Origin: Hymenobacter aquaticus | Lineage (GTDB): Bacteria > Bacteroidota > Bacteroidia > Cytophagales > Hymenobacteraceae | Assembly: GCF_004765605.1 (NCBI RefSeq) | Contig: NZ_SRLC01000001.1 | Span: 868,001 to 932,000, forward strand | Direction of reading: 5' to 3' | DNA: 64,000 nt | Shown here: positions 25,342-32,973 of the stretch, piece by piece | Numbering within the stretch: the first letter of the stretch is position 1 | How the letters are laid out: each line of letters opens with the position of its first letter | Program-made: the position numbers and the translations under genes | The notes under the pieces: model-generated | Database searches by the model: none | Seen by the model: the letters and a program-made list of their open reading frames with translations, nothing else | Told to the model about the DNA's origin: nothing

Positions 25342-25701
25342 TCAATAATTGCCGATGCTGAGCATGACCAGCGTGCAGGCTTCCTCGGTCCGGATGCCGC
25401 GCTGCTGGGCCAGGCGCTCCAGCTCCAGGTTCTCGGTGCCGGGGTTGAAGATGATGCGCTTGGGCTGCAGATCGAGGATGTAGTCGTACCAGGCGGGCTG
25501 GTTTTGCGGGCCCACGTACAGGGTCACGGTATCAATGTCGCCGGCTTGGGGCCGGTCGGTGTGAATGTCGAGGCCGGCGACCTGGCCTTTACGGATGCCG
25601 ACGGGCACCACGGGGTGGCCGTGCTGCTTGAGCTGGTGCACGGCGCGGTAGGAATAGCGGGCCGGATTGTCGCTGGCGCCGAGAACAAGGGTCTTTTTCA
25701 T
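25342..25701 (-). CDS. CoA-binding (YccU-like) Rossmann protein
   Basis: A 119-residue protein from ATG 25701 (MKKTLVLGASDNPARYSYRA). It has the GASxxPxRYS nucleotide-binding loop at residues 8-17 and the second strand VVPVGIRKGQVAGLD, then TLYVGPQNQPAWYDYILDL and FNPGTENLELERLAQQRG, all typical of the small CoA_binding_2 family that binds a CoA-like ligand. The cellular role of this family is not settled. It is followed on the same strand by the terminator at 25227 and preceded by the flavoprotein gene about 130 bp upstream. Length matches the family. Confidence 0.85.
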   Translation of the reverse strand: MKKTLVLGASDNPARYSYRAVHQLKQHGHPVVPVGIRKGQVAGLDIHTDRPQAGDIDTVTLYVGPQNQPAWYDYILDLQPKRIIFNPGTENLELERLAQQRGIRTEEACTLVMLSIGNY

Positions 25702-25830
25702 CTTAATTGATGGTTGTTTGTCTTTGGTTTTTGGCCACAGTCTCAAGCTGGTTGGGCTGAGCTGGGGCAGGCGCTACGAAGGCGTTAGGTCTTAAACGGA
25801 TTCTGGCGCCAAAAAATCAAAAAACCACCC

Positions 25831-27408
25831 CTAAAAACGAGAAACCAGGGCCGCCACGGCCTCGGCGCACCGCTCCCCATCCATGGCCGCCGACACGATG
25901 CCGCCCGCGTAGCCGGCGCCTTCGCCGCAGGGAAACAGGCCCTGGGTTTCGGGGTGCTGCAAGGTGGCCGGGTCGCGGGGGATGCGCACCGGGGCCGAGG
26001 TGCGGCTTTCCACGCCCACAATCTGGGCCGCGTTGGTGGCGTAGCCGGGAATCTTGCGGCCGAAGTTCTCGAAGCCCTGCCGCAGCCGGGCCGCCAGCCC
26101 CGGGCCCAGCACCTGGTCCATCGGCACCGACACGAGGCCGGGCTGGTAGGACGTATCCAGCAGTTCGGCGGAAACTTTGCCTTGCAGGAAGTCGCCCAGG
26201 CGCTGGGCGGGGGCCAGCTGGGTGTTGCCGGCCAGCTGGCAGGCGCGCTGCTCAATCTGCTGCTGCAAATGCAGGCCGGCCAGGGCGCCGTAGCGCTTCA
26301 GGTCCATGTCTTCCAGCTCAATGGCCGTCACGATGCCGGAGTTGGCGTAGCGCGAGTCGCGGCGGCTGGGGCTCATGCCGTTCACCACCACCTCGCCGGG
26401 CGCCGTGGCGGCCGGCACGATAAAGCCGCCGGGGCACATGCAAAACGAAAATACGCCCCGCTGCTTGCCCTGCCACTGGGTTTGGTGTACCAGCGAGTAG
26501 GATGCTGCCGGCAGCGGGCCCCGGTCGCGGCGGCGGTACTGGGCCTGGTCGATGAGCTCCTGCTGATGCTCGACGCGCACGCCCAGGGCAAATGGCTTGG
26601 CCTCGATGCGCACGCCGCGCCGGTGCAGCAGCTCGTAGATATCCCGGGCCGAGTGGCCGGTGGCCAGAATCACGCCGTCGGCTTCCAGGGCCGCGCCGGC
26701 GGCCGTCACCACCCCGCGCAGGTGGTTGCCGTCCAGAATAAGGTCCGTGACGCGGGTATCGAAGTGCACCTCGCCGCCGGCTTGCCGCACCGAGTCGCGC
26801 AGGGCGGCCACTACCAGCGGCAGCTTGTTGGTCCCGATGTGGGGGTGGGCATCGACCAGAATGTCGGTGGTCGCGCCGTGCTGCACCAGTATTTTAAGGA
26901 TGCGCTGAATGTCGCCGCGCTTGGTGGAACGGGTGTAGAGCTTGCCGTCGGAGTAAGTGCCCGCCCCGCCTTCGCCGAAGCAGTAGTTGGAGTCGGGATT
27001 CACGAGGTGCTCCTTATTGAGCGCCGCTAGGTCGCGGCGGCGAGTGCGCACGTCTTTGCCCCGCTCCAGTATGATGGGTTTGATACCCAGCTCAATGGCC
27101 CGCAGCGCGGCAAACAAGCCCGCCGGACCCGCGCCCACAATCAGCACCGAGCGGCGCGCCCGGCTTACATCGGGGTACTGAAACCAGGGGCCGAATAAGT
27201 CGGTGGGCGGGGCGGTGCGCCAGATGTCGGCCCGCAGGCGCACCAGGGGCTGCCGGCCCCGGGCGTCGATGCTGCGCTTGCGCAGGTGCACAAAGTCGGC
27301 CTGGCCGGGCTGCAGGCCGGCGGCGGCCAGCAGGGCGCGGTAGCGCGCGTACTCGTCGTAGGCCACTTCCGGGGGAAGCAGGGCCTCAATTTCCTGTTTT
27401 TCGGACAT
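25831..27408 (-). CDS. FAD-dependent NAD(P)-type oxidoreductase (YhcW/uncharacterised flavoprotein family)
   Basis: A 525-residue flavoprotein. Residues 1-85 form an N-terminal domain (VHLRKRSIDARGRQPLVRLR) seen in this family, and the FAD dinucleotide fold begins at VLIVGAGPAGLFAALRAIEL with GxGxxG near residue 91 and an acidic end IILERGKDVR. A central motif CFGEGGAGTYSDGKLYTR and the C-terminal LFPCGEGAGYAGGIVSAAMD, which closes the FAD site, are both clear. Family members are predicted dehydrogenases related to electron-transfer flavoproteins; the substrate is not known. It is transcribed alone, with an inverted dispersed repeat upstream. Confidence 0.85.
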   Translation of the reverse strand: MSEKQEIEALLPPEVAYDEYARYRALLAAAGLQPGQADFVHLRKRSIDARGRQPLVRLRADIWRTAPPTDLFGPWFQYPDVSRARRSVLIVGAGPAGLFAALRAIELGIKPIILERGKDVRTRRRDLAALNKEHLVNPDSNYCFGEGGAGTYSDGKLYTRSTKRGDIQRILKILVQHGATTDILVDAHPHIGTNKLPLVVAALRDSVRQAGGEVHFDTRVTDLILDGNHLRGVVTAAGAALEADGVILATGHSARDIYELLHRRGVRIEAKPFALGVRVEHQQELIDQAQYRRRDRGPLPAASYSLVHQTQWQGKQRGVFSFCMCPGGFIVPAATAPGEVVVNGMSPSRRDSRYANSGIVTAIELEDMDLKRYGALAGLHLQQQIEQRACQLAGNTQLAPAQRLGDFLQGKVSAELLDTSYQPGLVSVPMDQVLGPGLAARLRQGFENFGRKIPGYATNAAQIVGVESRTSAPVRIPRDPATLQHPETQGLFPCGEGAGYAGGIVSAAMDGERCAEAVAALVSRF

Positions 27409-27503
27409 AACGGGTGAAAGGTGTTTAGCCTTTAGACCTTCTTGGTAAAGGAGCTTTTCGGGGCAAAGATACGCAAGCCGGAGAGTTGTTCAGTGAATCG
27501 TCA

Positions 27504-27587
27504 TGTCGACCAGCGGGAGACATCTCGCGTGCTGACGTCTGATTACTTATCAACGAAGCCACGCGAGATGTCTCCCGCTGGTCGACA
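27504..27587. repeat. Inverted dispersed repeat (28-bp perfect arms)
   Basis: Arms 27504-27531 and 27560-27587 are exact complements with a 28-base spacer. The core GGGAGACATCTCGCGTG resembles a repeat that I recall as scattered through Hymenobacter intergenic regions. It lies between the flavoprotein start and the thioesterase stop and can form a long hairpin. Confidence 0.85.
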
Positions 27588-27609
27588 CGACAATTAATCA
27601 CTAACCAAA

Positions 27610-28017
27610 CTACTCGGCTGCAACGGCTTCGGGCAGAATCCGCACCGGGCGCTTTTCGTGGTCGATGGCCACGAAGGTGAACGTGCCCGTCACGGCTTTG
27701 GTGCGCTCCTCGGAGTACATCTGCTCCACGAACAAGTCGACGCGCACCTGCAGGCTGGTGTTGCCCACGCGCACCACGTTGCCGATCAGCTCGACGAGGG
27801 TGCCGCCGGGAATGGGGTGGGTGAAATCGACTTTGTCGCTGGACACGGTGACCATCTTCAGGCGCGAAAAGCGGGTGGCCGTGATGAAGGCCACTTCGTC
27901 CATCATGTGGAGCGTGGCGCCGCCAAAGAGCGTGTCGTAGTGGTTGGTGGTGTTGGGGAATACCGCTTTGAAAATACGCGTTTCGGCGCGGGCAATTTTC
28001 TCGTCGAGCGTGAGCAT
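27610..28017 (-). CDS. Acyl-CoA thioesterase (YciA/cytosolic hotdog family)
   Basis: A 135-residue hotdog-fold protein that hydrolyses acyl-CoA to free acid and CoA. Diagnostic features are FPNTTNHYDTLFGGATLHMM (residues 20-39) with the catalytic-site Asn/Gly-Gly region, DEVAFITATRFSR, then VDFTHPIPGGTLVEL and VTGTFTFVAID. The length fits the hexameric YciA-like group. It is the first coding region downstream of a cobalamin riboswitch on the same strand, with a leader of about 190 bases between them, so B12 may control it; the link is unusual. Acyl-chain preference cannot be read from the sequence. Confidence 0.88.
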   Translation of the reverse strand: MLTLDEKIARAETRIFKAVFPNTTNHYDTLFGGATLHMMDEVAFITATRFSRLKMVTVSSDKVDFTHPIPGGTLVELIGNVVRVGNTSLQVRVDLFVEQMYSEERTKAVTGTFTFVAIDHEKRPVRILPEAVAAE

Positions 28018-28208
28018 AGGACTGGGAAAAGGAGGAAAAGAAACGTCCTGCGGTCGATTTTTCCGGCCGCCCGTGCCCTATTCATCCTTATCGAGAAAAA
28101 GCAGCCCCAACGGCGGCCCGGCGCGCCAAAACGCCCGGCACCCGCCGCCCGAAACCCACCAGCACCCGACAAGGACCCCATAGCGCGAGGGCAGCCTTAT
28201 CATTGCGG

Positions 28209-28400
28209 CGCGGGGCAGGTCTCCTGACTTATACCGGTTTTCACCGCCCTTCTCACCCCGGCTGGCAGGCGGAGCAATGGGCTGTAGCAGGGTGAAAACC
28301 AACTTGGTACTTACAGTAGCGCGTCTGTCCGGGATTCGCACCCGGTTCCCTATTAATTCCGGTATTACCCGGAAACCCTGCGCCGTCTGATTGAAATCAA
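28209..28400 (-). ncRNA. Cobalamin (adenosylcobalamin-type) riboswitch
   Basis: On the minus strand, reading down from about 28400, the core elements follow in order: AATAGGGAACCGGGTGCGAA, then ATCCCGG, then CGCGCTACTGTAAG (the CACTGT-like B12-box part), and finally AGTCAGGAGACCTGCC at 28229-28214, the conserved 3' segment of cobalamin riboswitches. Helix P2/P3 candidates (GGTTTCCGGGTAATACCGG) flank the core. Family knowledge: B12 binding closes an expression platform and lowers expression of transport or B12-alternative genes. Here the next gene is a thioesterase, not btuB or metE. The ends are approximate. Confidence 0.92.
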
Positions 28401-28462
28401 ACCAAGAACAACGGCGGCAAAGGTAGGAGTTTCGGCGGGCCGGGCTACCTTGGCCGGCTGTA

Positions 28463-28544
28463 GTAGCGCGAACTGTGTAGCTCGCGCCCCGGAACGACTG
28501 TTGTCCGACTGGCGCGGGGACGCGGACTACACAGTTCGCGCTAC
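28463..28544. repeat. Inverted dispersed repeat GTAGCGCGAACTGTGTAG
   Basis: An 18-bp perfect arm at 28463-28480 pairs with 28527-28544, with further imperfect pairing inside (CTCGCGCCCC with GCGCGGGGACGCG). I recall closely related elements (GCGCGAACTTTGTAGTTCGCG type) as frequent in Hymenobacter intergenic DNA. It ends 19 bases before the MFS gene start, so it may lie in its leader. Confidence 0.85.
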
Positions 28545-28562
28545 GTTCTTTTCCTCATTTCT

Positions 28563-29876
28563 ATGTCCGAAACCCTTCCCGCCGCGCCGCCCGCCCGCAG
28601 CATGGCGTCCCGCATCCAGTCCATCGTCAGCGGCTCCATCGGCAACCTGGTGGAGTGGTACGACTGGTACGTGTACTCGGCTTTTTCCCTGTATTTCGCC
28701 CCCGCGTTTTTTCCCAAGGGCAACCTCACGGCCCAGCTGCTGAACTCGGCCGCCGTGTTTGCCGTGGGCTTTCTGATGCGGCCGTTGGGCGGCTGGCTGA
28801 TGGGTGTGTATGCCGACCGGCACGGGCGCAAGGCGGCCCTGGTCGTGTCGGTGCTGCTGATGTGCGGCGGCTCGCTGCTGATTGCCCTTACGCCCGGCTA
28901 CGAGCAGATTGGGGTGGCCGCACCGGTGCTGCTGGTGCTGGCCCGCCTGCTGCAGGGCCTGAGCGTGGGCGGCGAATACGGTACCTCGGCCACCTACCTG
29001 AGCGAAATGGCCGACAGCAAAAACCGGGGCTTCTTCTCCAGCTTTCAGTACGTGACGCTGCTGGGCGGGCAGCTGCTGGCCTTATCGGTGCAGCTGGTAT
29101 TGCAGCGGACGCTGAGCGAGGCGCAAATGTACGGCTGGGGCTGGCGGGTGCCGTTCGTCATCGGGGCGGCGGCGGCCCTGGTGGCGCTGTATCTGCGGCG
29201 GCACATGGACGAAACCGACTCGTTTGTCAAGCAGGAGCAGCGGGCAGAAACGCAGCCGCAGGAGCCGGGTAAGCTGGAAGTGCTGCTGCGCTACCCCAAG
29301 GAAATCCTGACCGTGGTGGGCCTCACGCTGGGCGGCACCATCGTGTTTTACACCTTCACGACTTACGCCCAGAAGTTTCTGGTGAATACCGCTGGCTTCA
29401 GCAAGGCCCAGGCTTCCTGGATTTCCTTTGTCACGCTGGCCGTGGCCCTGGTGTTGCAGCCCTTGTTCGGAGCCTTGTCCGATAGGGTGGGGCGGCGGCC
29501 GGTGCTGCTGTTTTTTGGCGTCGGGGCCACGCTCGGCACCGTGCCGCTGATGACCCTGCTGGGCCGCGCCCATTCGGAATGGGCGGCCCTGGGCCTGCTC
29601 ATCATTGCCATGATTATTATGAGCGGTTACACGTCCATCAACGCCGTGGTGAAGGCCGAGCTGTTCCCGACGGCCATCCGGGCCCTGGGCGTGGGGTTGC
29701 CCTACGCGCTGACCGTCGCCATTTTCGGGGGCTCGGCCGAGTACGTGGCGTTGCAGGCCAAGCAGCTGGGCGTGGAAACCTGGTTTTACTGGTACGTGAC
29801 GTTCTGTGCCGCGCTTTCCCTGCTGGTCTACTGGCGCATGCCCGACACCCAGCGGGCCGGGCGTATGGAGAGCTGA
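28563..29876 (+). CDS. kgtP: MFS transporter, alpha-ketoglutarate permease (KgtP)-like, MHS family
   Basis: A 437-residue inner-membrane proton symporter with about 12 TM helices. The N-terminus closely follows KgtP: SIGNLVEWYDWYVYSAFSLY, then the MFS signature ADRHGRKAALVVS between TM2 and TM3, and ARLLQGLSVGGEYGTSATYL with FSSFQYVTLLGGQLLAL. These blocks are characteristic of dicarboxylate-transporting metabolite:H+ symporters. The second MFS repeat carries SDRVGRRPVLL. It stands alone between a dispersed repeat and a convergent peptidase-like gene. 2-Oxoglutarate is the best guess, and another dicarboxylate is possible. Confidence 0.85.
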   Translation: MSETLPAAPPARSMASRIQSIVSGSIGNLVEWYDWYVYSAFSLYFAPAFFPKGNLTAQLLNSAAVFAVGFLMRPLGGWLMGVYADRHGRKAALVVSVLLMCGGSLLIALTPGYEQIGVAAPVLLVLARLLQGLSVGGEYGTSATYLSEMADSKNRGFFSSFQYVTLLGGQLLALSVQLVLQRTLSEAQMYGWGWRVPFVIGAAAALVALYLRRHMDETDSFVKQEQRAETQPQEPGKLEVLLRYPKEILTVVGLTLGGTIVFYTFTTYAQKFLVNTAGFSKAQASWISFVTLAVALVLQPLFGALSDRVGRRPVLLFFGVGATLGTVPLMTLLGRAHSEWAALGLLIIAMIIMSGYTSINAVVKAELFPTAIRALGVGLPYALTVAIFGGSAEYVALQAKQLGVETWFYWYVTFCAALSLLVYWRMPDTQRAGRMES

Positions 29877-29881
29877 GCGGG

Positions 29882-30709
29882 TTAAGGTAGGGTGACCGTC
29901 TGGCCCGTTTTCAGGTAGTGGCCGGGGCTTGTAGCAGTCTGAAATAGGGTTGGCACCATGCGCGGATCAGGTTCGGCGCTGTATTGCACACTAAACCCTA
30001 AGCAGGGCTGCCGCACCCAGCCGGTGTTGCCGGAGAAACCCAGTACGTCGCCCTGGTTGACGCGCTGGCCCTTCTGCACCGCCGCTCCGTGCTGCCGAAA
30101 GTGCGTGTACACCGCGTAGGTCCCGTCGTCGTGAAACACTACTATCATATTGGCATCATACCGGCGGCCCCGGCCCCCAGATTTGTCGGAATCCTGGCGG
30201 ACGTAGGTTACGATGCCGGTCCGGGCCGCGCACACGGGCGTGTTCTCGGGCAGCCCGAATATAACATGAGTGCTCCAGAGCTTACCCTGGGTGGAGTCGA
30301 CGGCCGTGGCTTGCAGCACGGTGCTGGTGGTTCCCGTTTGAAAAGGCAACCGATATACGAAGCTGGTGTCGGGCTTCTTGCCGTTGCAGATGCCCAGCTG
30401 CGCCCCATACCAGTATTTGTACGTGTGGGTCAGGTACTGCTCTTTTGGGGTGAAGTGAGCAATGACGCGGGGCTTGGAGGAAGGAAATACCACAATTTTG
30501 GCGGGCAGGGCCACGTCACTGGTCATGTGCAGCAGCTCGGCTTCCAGAAAGATCGTGCAGGGGGCAAATTCCCGGTTTGTGGCCGTCAGCACCGTACTGC
30601 CGTCCTTGTATTTTACTTCCTCCACTGCAATCTGAGGCCCGGGCTCCTGCTGGGCAAACCCGGCAAACCCTGAAAGTAGCAGGAGGATACAGCTCAATAA
30701 GCGGGGCAT
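29882..30709 (-). CDS. M23/LytM-fold protein lacking most zinc ligands (pseudo-peptidase)
   Basis: A 275-residue protein with signal peptide MPRLLSCILLLLSGFAGFAQ (ATG 30709). The C-terminal ~140 residues clearly have the LytM/M23 fold: THVIFGLPENTPVCAARTG, NMIVVFHDDGTYAVYTHFRQ, QRVNQGDVLGFSGNTG. However, the HxxxD motif reads HVIFG (Asp to Gly, residue 152) and the usual PHLHF reads PCLGF (residues 235-239), so two of three zinc ligands and the catalytic His are gone. Only the first His and the YTH His remain. As with EnvC/NlpD-type proteins, it may regulate an amidase or bind peptidoglycan instead of cutting it. The N-terminal ~130 residues are beta-rich and unassigned. Confidence 0.8.
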   Translation of the reverse strand: MPRLLSCILLLLSGFAGFAQQEPGPQIAVEEVKYKDGSTVLTATNREFAPCTIFLEAELLHMTSDVALPAKIVVFPSSKPRVIAHFTPKEQYLTHTYKYWYGAQLGICNGKKPDTSFVYRLPFQTGTTSTVLQATAVDSTQGKLWSTHVIFGLPENTPVCAARTGIVTYVRQDSDKSGGRGRRYDANMIVVFHDDGTYAVYTHFRQHGAAVQKGQRVNQGDVLGFSGNTGWVRQPCLGFSVQYSAEPDPRMVPTLFQTATSPGHYLKTGQTVTLP

Positions 30710-30824
30710 CGGGATACGGCAAAAGGGTATAATACTACCCCGAAGAAACGCCACCCGATCGGAATAACCTACTGCCCCGGGCGCCGGGCCCCGCAGCTAC
30801 GGGGCCCGGCGCTACCAGCCCCGC

Positions 30825-31775
30825 CTAGCGGCAGTGTTCCTTGATGATGCGCTTAAGCTCCTTTTCGCCCACGGCCGCGTCGCCCCACTTCAGCGCCTGC
30901 CGCAACGACTCGCAGGCGCTGGGGTCCGCCAGCTTGATCTGGGCAATGCCGACCATGCGGTAAAACTGGCCTTTGTCGAGGAAGTCGGCCATTTCCAGGC
31001 ATTTATTGTAGTCGGCCACGGCCTGGGCCAGCTGGCCCTGCTGCTCGTAGGCAAGGCCCCGGGCGGCGTAGGCATCCAGGTAGCGCGCGTTCAGCCGGAT
31101 GGCCTGGGAGTAGGCGGCCACCGCCCGGGCGTAGTCCTGGCGGGCGTAGGCCAGCTGGCCCAGGCTCAGGTGCGTCACCGAGTCGCGGGGGTTCAGGGCC
31201 AGGGCTTTCTGCAGCTGCTGCCGGGCTTTGGCGCTGTCCTGCAGGGCGCCGTAGGCCGTGCCCAGCATGCGGTAGGCGCTGGCGTTATCGGGGTCGAGGC
31301 GCACGACCTGCTGGTAGGAGGCCAGCACGCCGGCCTGGTCGCCCAGCTTTTCCTGCAAATCGGCCAGGCGCACGTAGTAGGTCAGGGCCCCGCGGTTTTG
31401 CGGGTCGCGCTGCTGGGCCAGGGCCAGGTAGTGCTCGGCCTGGGCCGGGGTGCCGCGCCGGGTGAGGTAGGCGCTCAGGCCGTAAAACACGTTGGCACTG
31501 GCCGAGTCCAGCAGCCAGGCGCGGTTGTAGCTCTGCAGGGCTTGCCCGTATCTTTCCTGGTAAAAGGCGCTCCAGCCCTCGTCCACGTAGGTTTCGGAGG
31601 CGGCGGCCCGGGTTTTGTACTGCTTCAGGGCCTGGGCCACGAAGGCCTCATCGGCCTGGCGCTGGGCGGCCGTCGGGGGCCGGCCGGCGTAGCGGGGCTT
31701 TTCGGGCGCGTCGTCCTGGGCCCGGCAGGGCTGCAGAAGGCATACAAATACCAGGAAGAGTAGTGCCTTTCTCAT
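30825..31775 (-). CDS. Secreted tetratricopeptide-repeat protein (tandem paralogue 1)
   Basis: A 316-residue protein with signal peptide MRKALLFLVFVCLLQPCRAQ. At least five TPR units run from about residue 60 to 270 (YQERYGQALQSYNRAWLLD, GVLASYQQVVRLDPDNASAY, ARQDYARAVAAYSQAIRLNA, GLAYEQQGQLAQAVADYNKC). It ends KRIIKEHCR. The next gene upstream on the same strand is a clear paralogue with the same length, the same N-terminal RYAG/RYGG motif and the same terminal Cys-Arg. It probably acts as a periplasmic or surface protein-interaction scaffold; no specific partner is suggested. Confidence 0.85.
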   Translation of the reverse strand: MRKALLFLVFVCLLQPCRAQDDAPEKPRYAGRPPTAAQRQADEAFVAQALKQYKTRAAASETYVDEGWSAFYQERYGQALQSYNRAWLLDSASANVFYGLSAYLTRRGTPAQAEHYLALAQQRDPQNRGALTYYVRLADLQEKLGDQAGVLASYQQVVRLDPDNASAYRMLGTAYGALQDSAKARQQLQKALALNPRDSVTHLSLGQLAYARQDYARAVAAYSQAIRLNARYLDAYAARGLAYEQQGQLAQAVADYNKCLEMADFLDKGQFYRMVGIAQIKLADPSACESLRQALKWGDAAVGEKELKRIIKEHCR

Positions 31776-31873
31776 ACGTAGCGCGGCGGTAAGGAGTGGA
31801 ATACCCGCCTACTACGTCGGGGCGGCGGCGAAGATGCTTGCGCCCGGGTTTTTACGCGGGCTCAGGGCGGCTT

Positions 31874-32884
31874 CTAGCGGCAATTGCTTTTCATCAGCCG
31901 GCGTATCTGCTTTTCCCCGTCGGGCGTCACGGCTACCAGCAGCGCTTGTTGCCAAGCGGCACAGGCCCCCTTCTTATCGTTGGCTTTGAGCTTGGCATGC
32001 GCCATCATCAAGTAAAATTCCCCTTGGTCGCGGGGCGCTACCAAACCCAGGCACGTTTGCCAATCGGCAATGGCCGCGGCCAGGTTGCCCGCGTCGGCAT
32101 ACGCCAGGCCCCGGTTGGCGTAGGCGCTGACGTAGTGGGGGTTGATACCAATAGCCCGCGTAAAATCGGCTATGGCCTGGGGGTAGGCTTTTTGCTGGTA
32201 GCGTACCCAGCCCCGATCCAGAAAGGAAACCGAATCCTGCGGGTTCAGCTCGACAGCCCGACTCAGGTGGTGGCTGGCGCGGACTGTATCTTGCTGCTGC
32301 ATAAAAAAGTAGCCCATGCGGCTGTGCGCAGAAGCGTTGTCGGCATCCAGCGCCAGAATCCGCTGGTTGGTCGCAATGGCCCCCGCGTAGTCGCGGCGCA
32401 CCGATTGCCCGTAGGCCAGGCTGGCGTAGTACCTTAGCAGGGCCGCGTTGCCTTGGTCGTGGCGCTGAGCCAGCTGCTCATACTGAGTTGCCTGCACTGG
32501 GCGGGCCAGCTGGTGCAGGTAGGCGCTGAAGCCGTAATACACGTCCGCCGACGTCGAATCCAGGAGCCACGCCTGGTTGAAGCGCTTAATGGCCGTCGGC
32601 AGGTGGCCGGTGGCCAGGTAATGCCAGCCAAAGTTGACGTGGGCCTGAGCCGCCGCCGGGGCGTTGCCATACTGCCGCAAAGCTTCCGCCACAAACGTTT
32701 TGTCGGCCTCCAGCTGCTGCGCCGTCTTGACCAGCCCCCCGTAGCGGGGCCGCTCGTTGAGGCGGTTCGGGGCGAGAAGCGCATCACTCTGCGCGTAGCG
32801 GGGCCCGGTGCCGCTCGTAGTTTGCGCGCCGGCCGTGAGGCTGCCGAGGAACATTCCGGCCAGGATACAGTAGTTTTTGAGCAT
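31874..32884 (-). CDS. Secreted tetratricopeptide-repeat protein (tandem paralogue 2)
   Basis: A 336-residue paralogue of the downstream gene, with signal peptide MLKNYCILAGMFLGSLTAGA. Shared features are a RPRYGGLVKTAQQLEADKTF block (versus PRYAGRPPTAAQRQADEAF), TPR units such as HLPTAIKRFNQAWLLDSTSA, QAIADFTRAIGINPHYVSAY and GLAYADAGNLAAAIADWQTC, and a terminal RLMKSNCR. The two genes are 98 bp apart and arose by tandem duplication followed by marked divergence. It is expected to be periplasmic or surface located. Confidence 0.85.
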   Translation of the reverse strand: MLKNYCILAGMFLGSLTAGAQTTSGTGPRYAQSDALLAPNRLNERPRYGGLVKTAQQLEADKTFVAEALRQYGNAPAAAQAHVNFGWHYLATGHLPTAIKRFNQAWLLDSTSADVYYGFSAYLHQLARPVQATQYEQLAQRHDQGNAALLRYYASLAYGQSVRRDYAGAIATNQRILALDADNASAHSRMGYFFMQQQDTVRASHHLSRAVELNPQDSVSFLDRGWVRYQQKAYPQAIADFTRAIGINPHYVSAYANRGLAYADAGNLAAAIADWQTCLGLVAPRDQGEFYLMMAHAKLKANDKKGACAAWQQALLVAVTPDGEKQIRRLMKSNCR

Positions 32885-32923
32885 AGGTATAGCAGCGTCT
32901 TAATGTGGTAGCGGTAAGTACCT

Positions 32924-32963
32924 AAAAAAAACCGGCACCCAGCGCCGTAAAGCTGAGTGCCGG
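32924..32963 (-). terminator. Rho-independent terminator of the tryptophan dioxygenase gene
   Basis: CCGGCACCCAGC (32932-32943) pairs with 32952-32963 with one mismatch. On the minus strand the stem is followed by a run of eight T (32931-32924), ten bases past the stop codon. Confidence 0.85.
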
Positions 32964-32973
32964 ATGTAAAAAG

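Noticed and set aside
28214..28350. The GGGATTCGCACCCGG segment as a tRNA T-arm
   Set aside because: No acceptor stem or anticodon arm can be formed, and the segment is part of the cobalamin riboswitch core.
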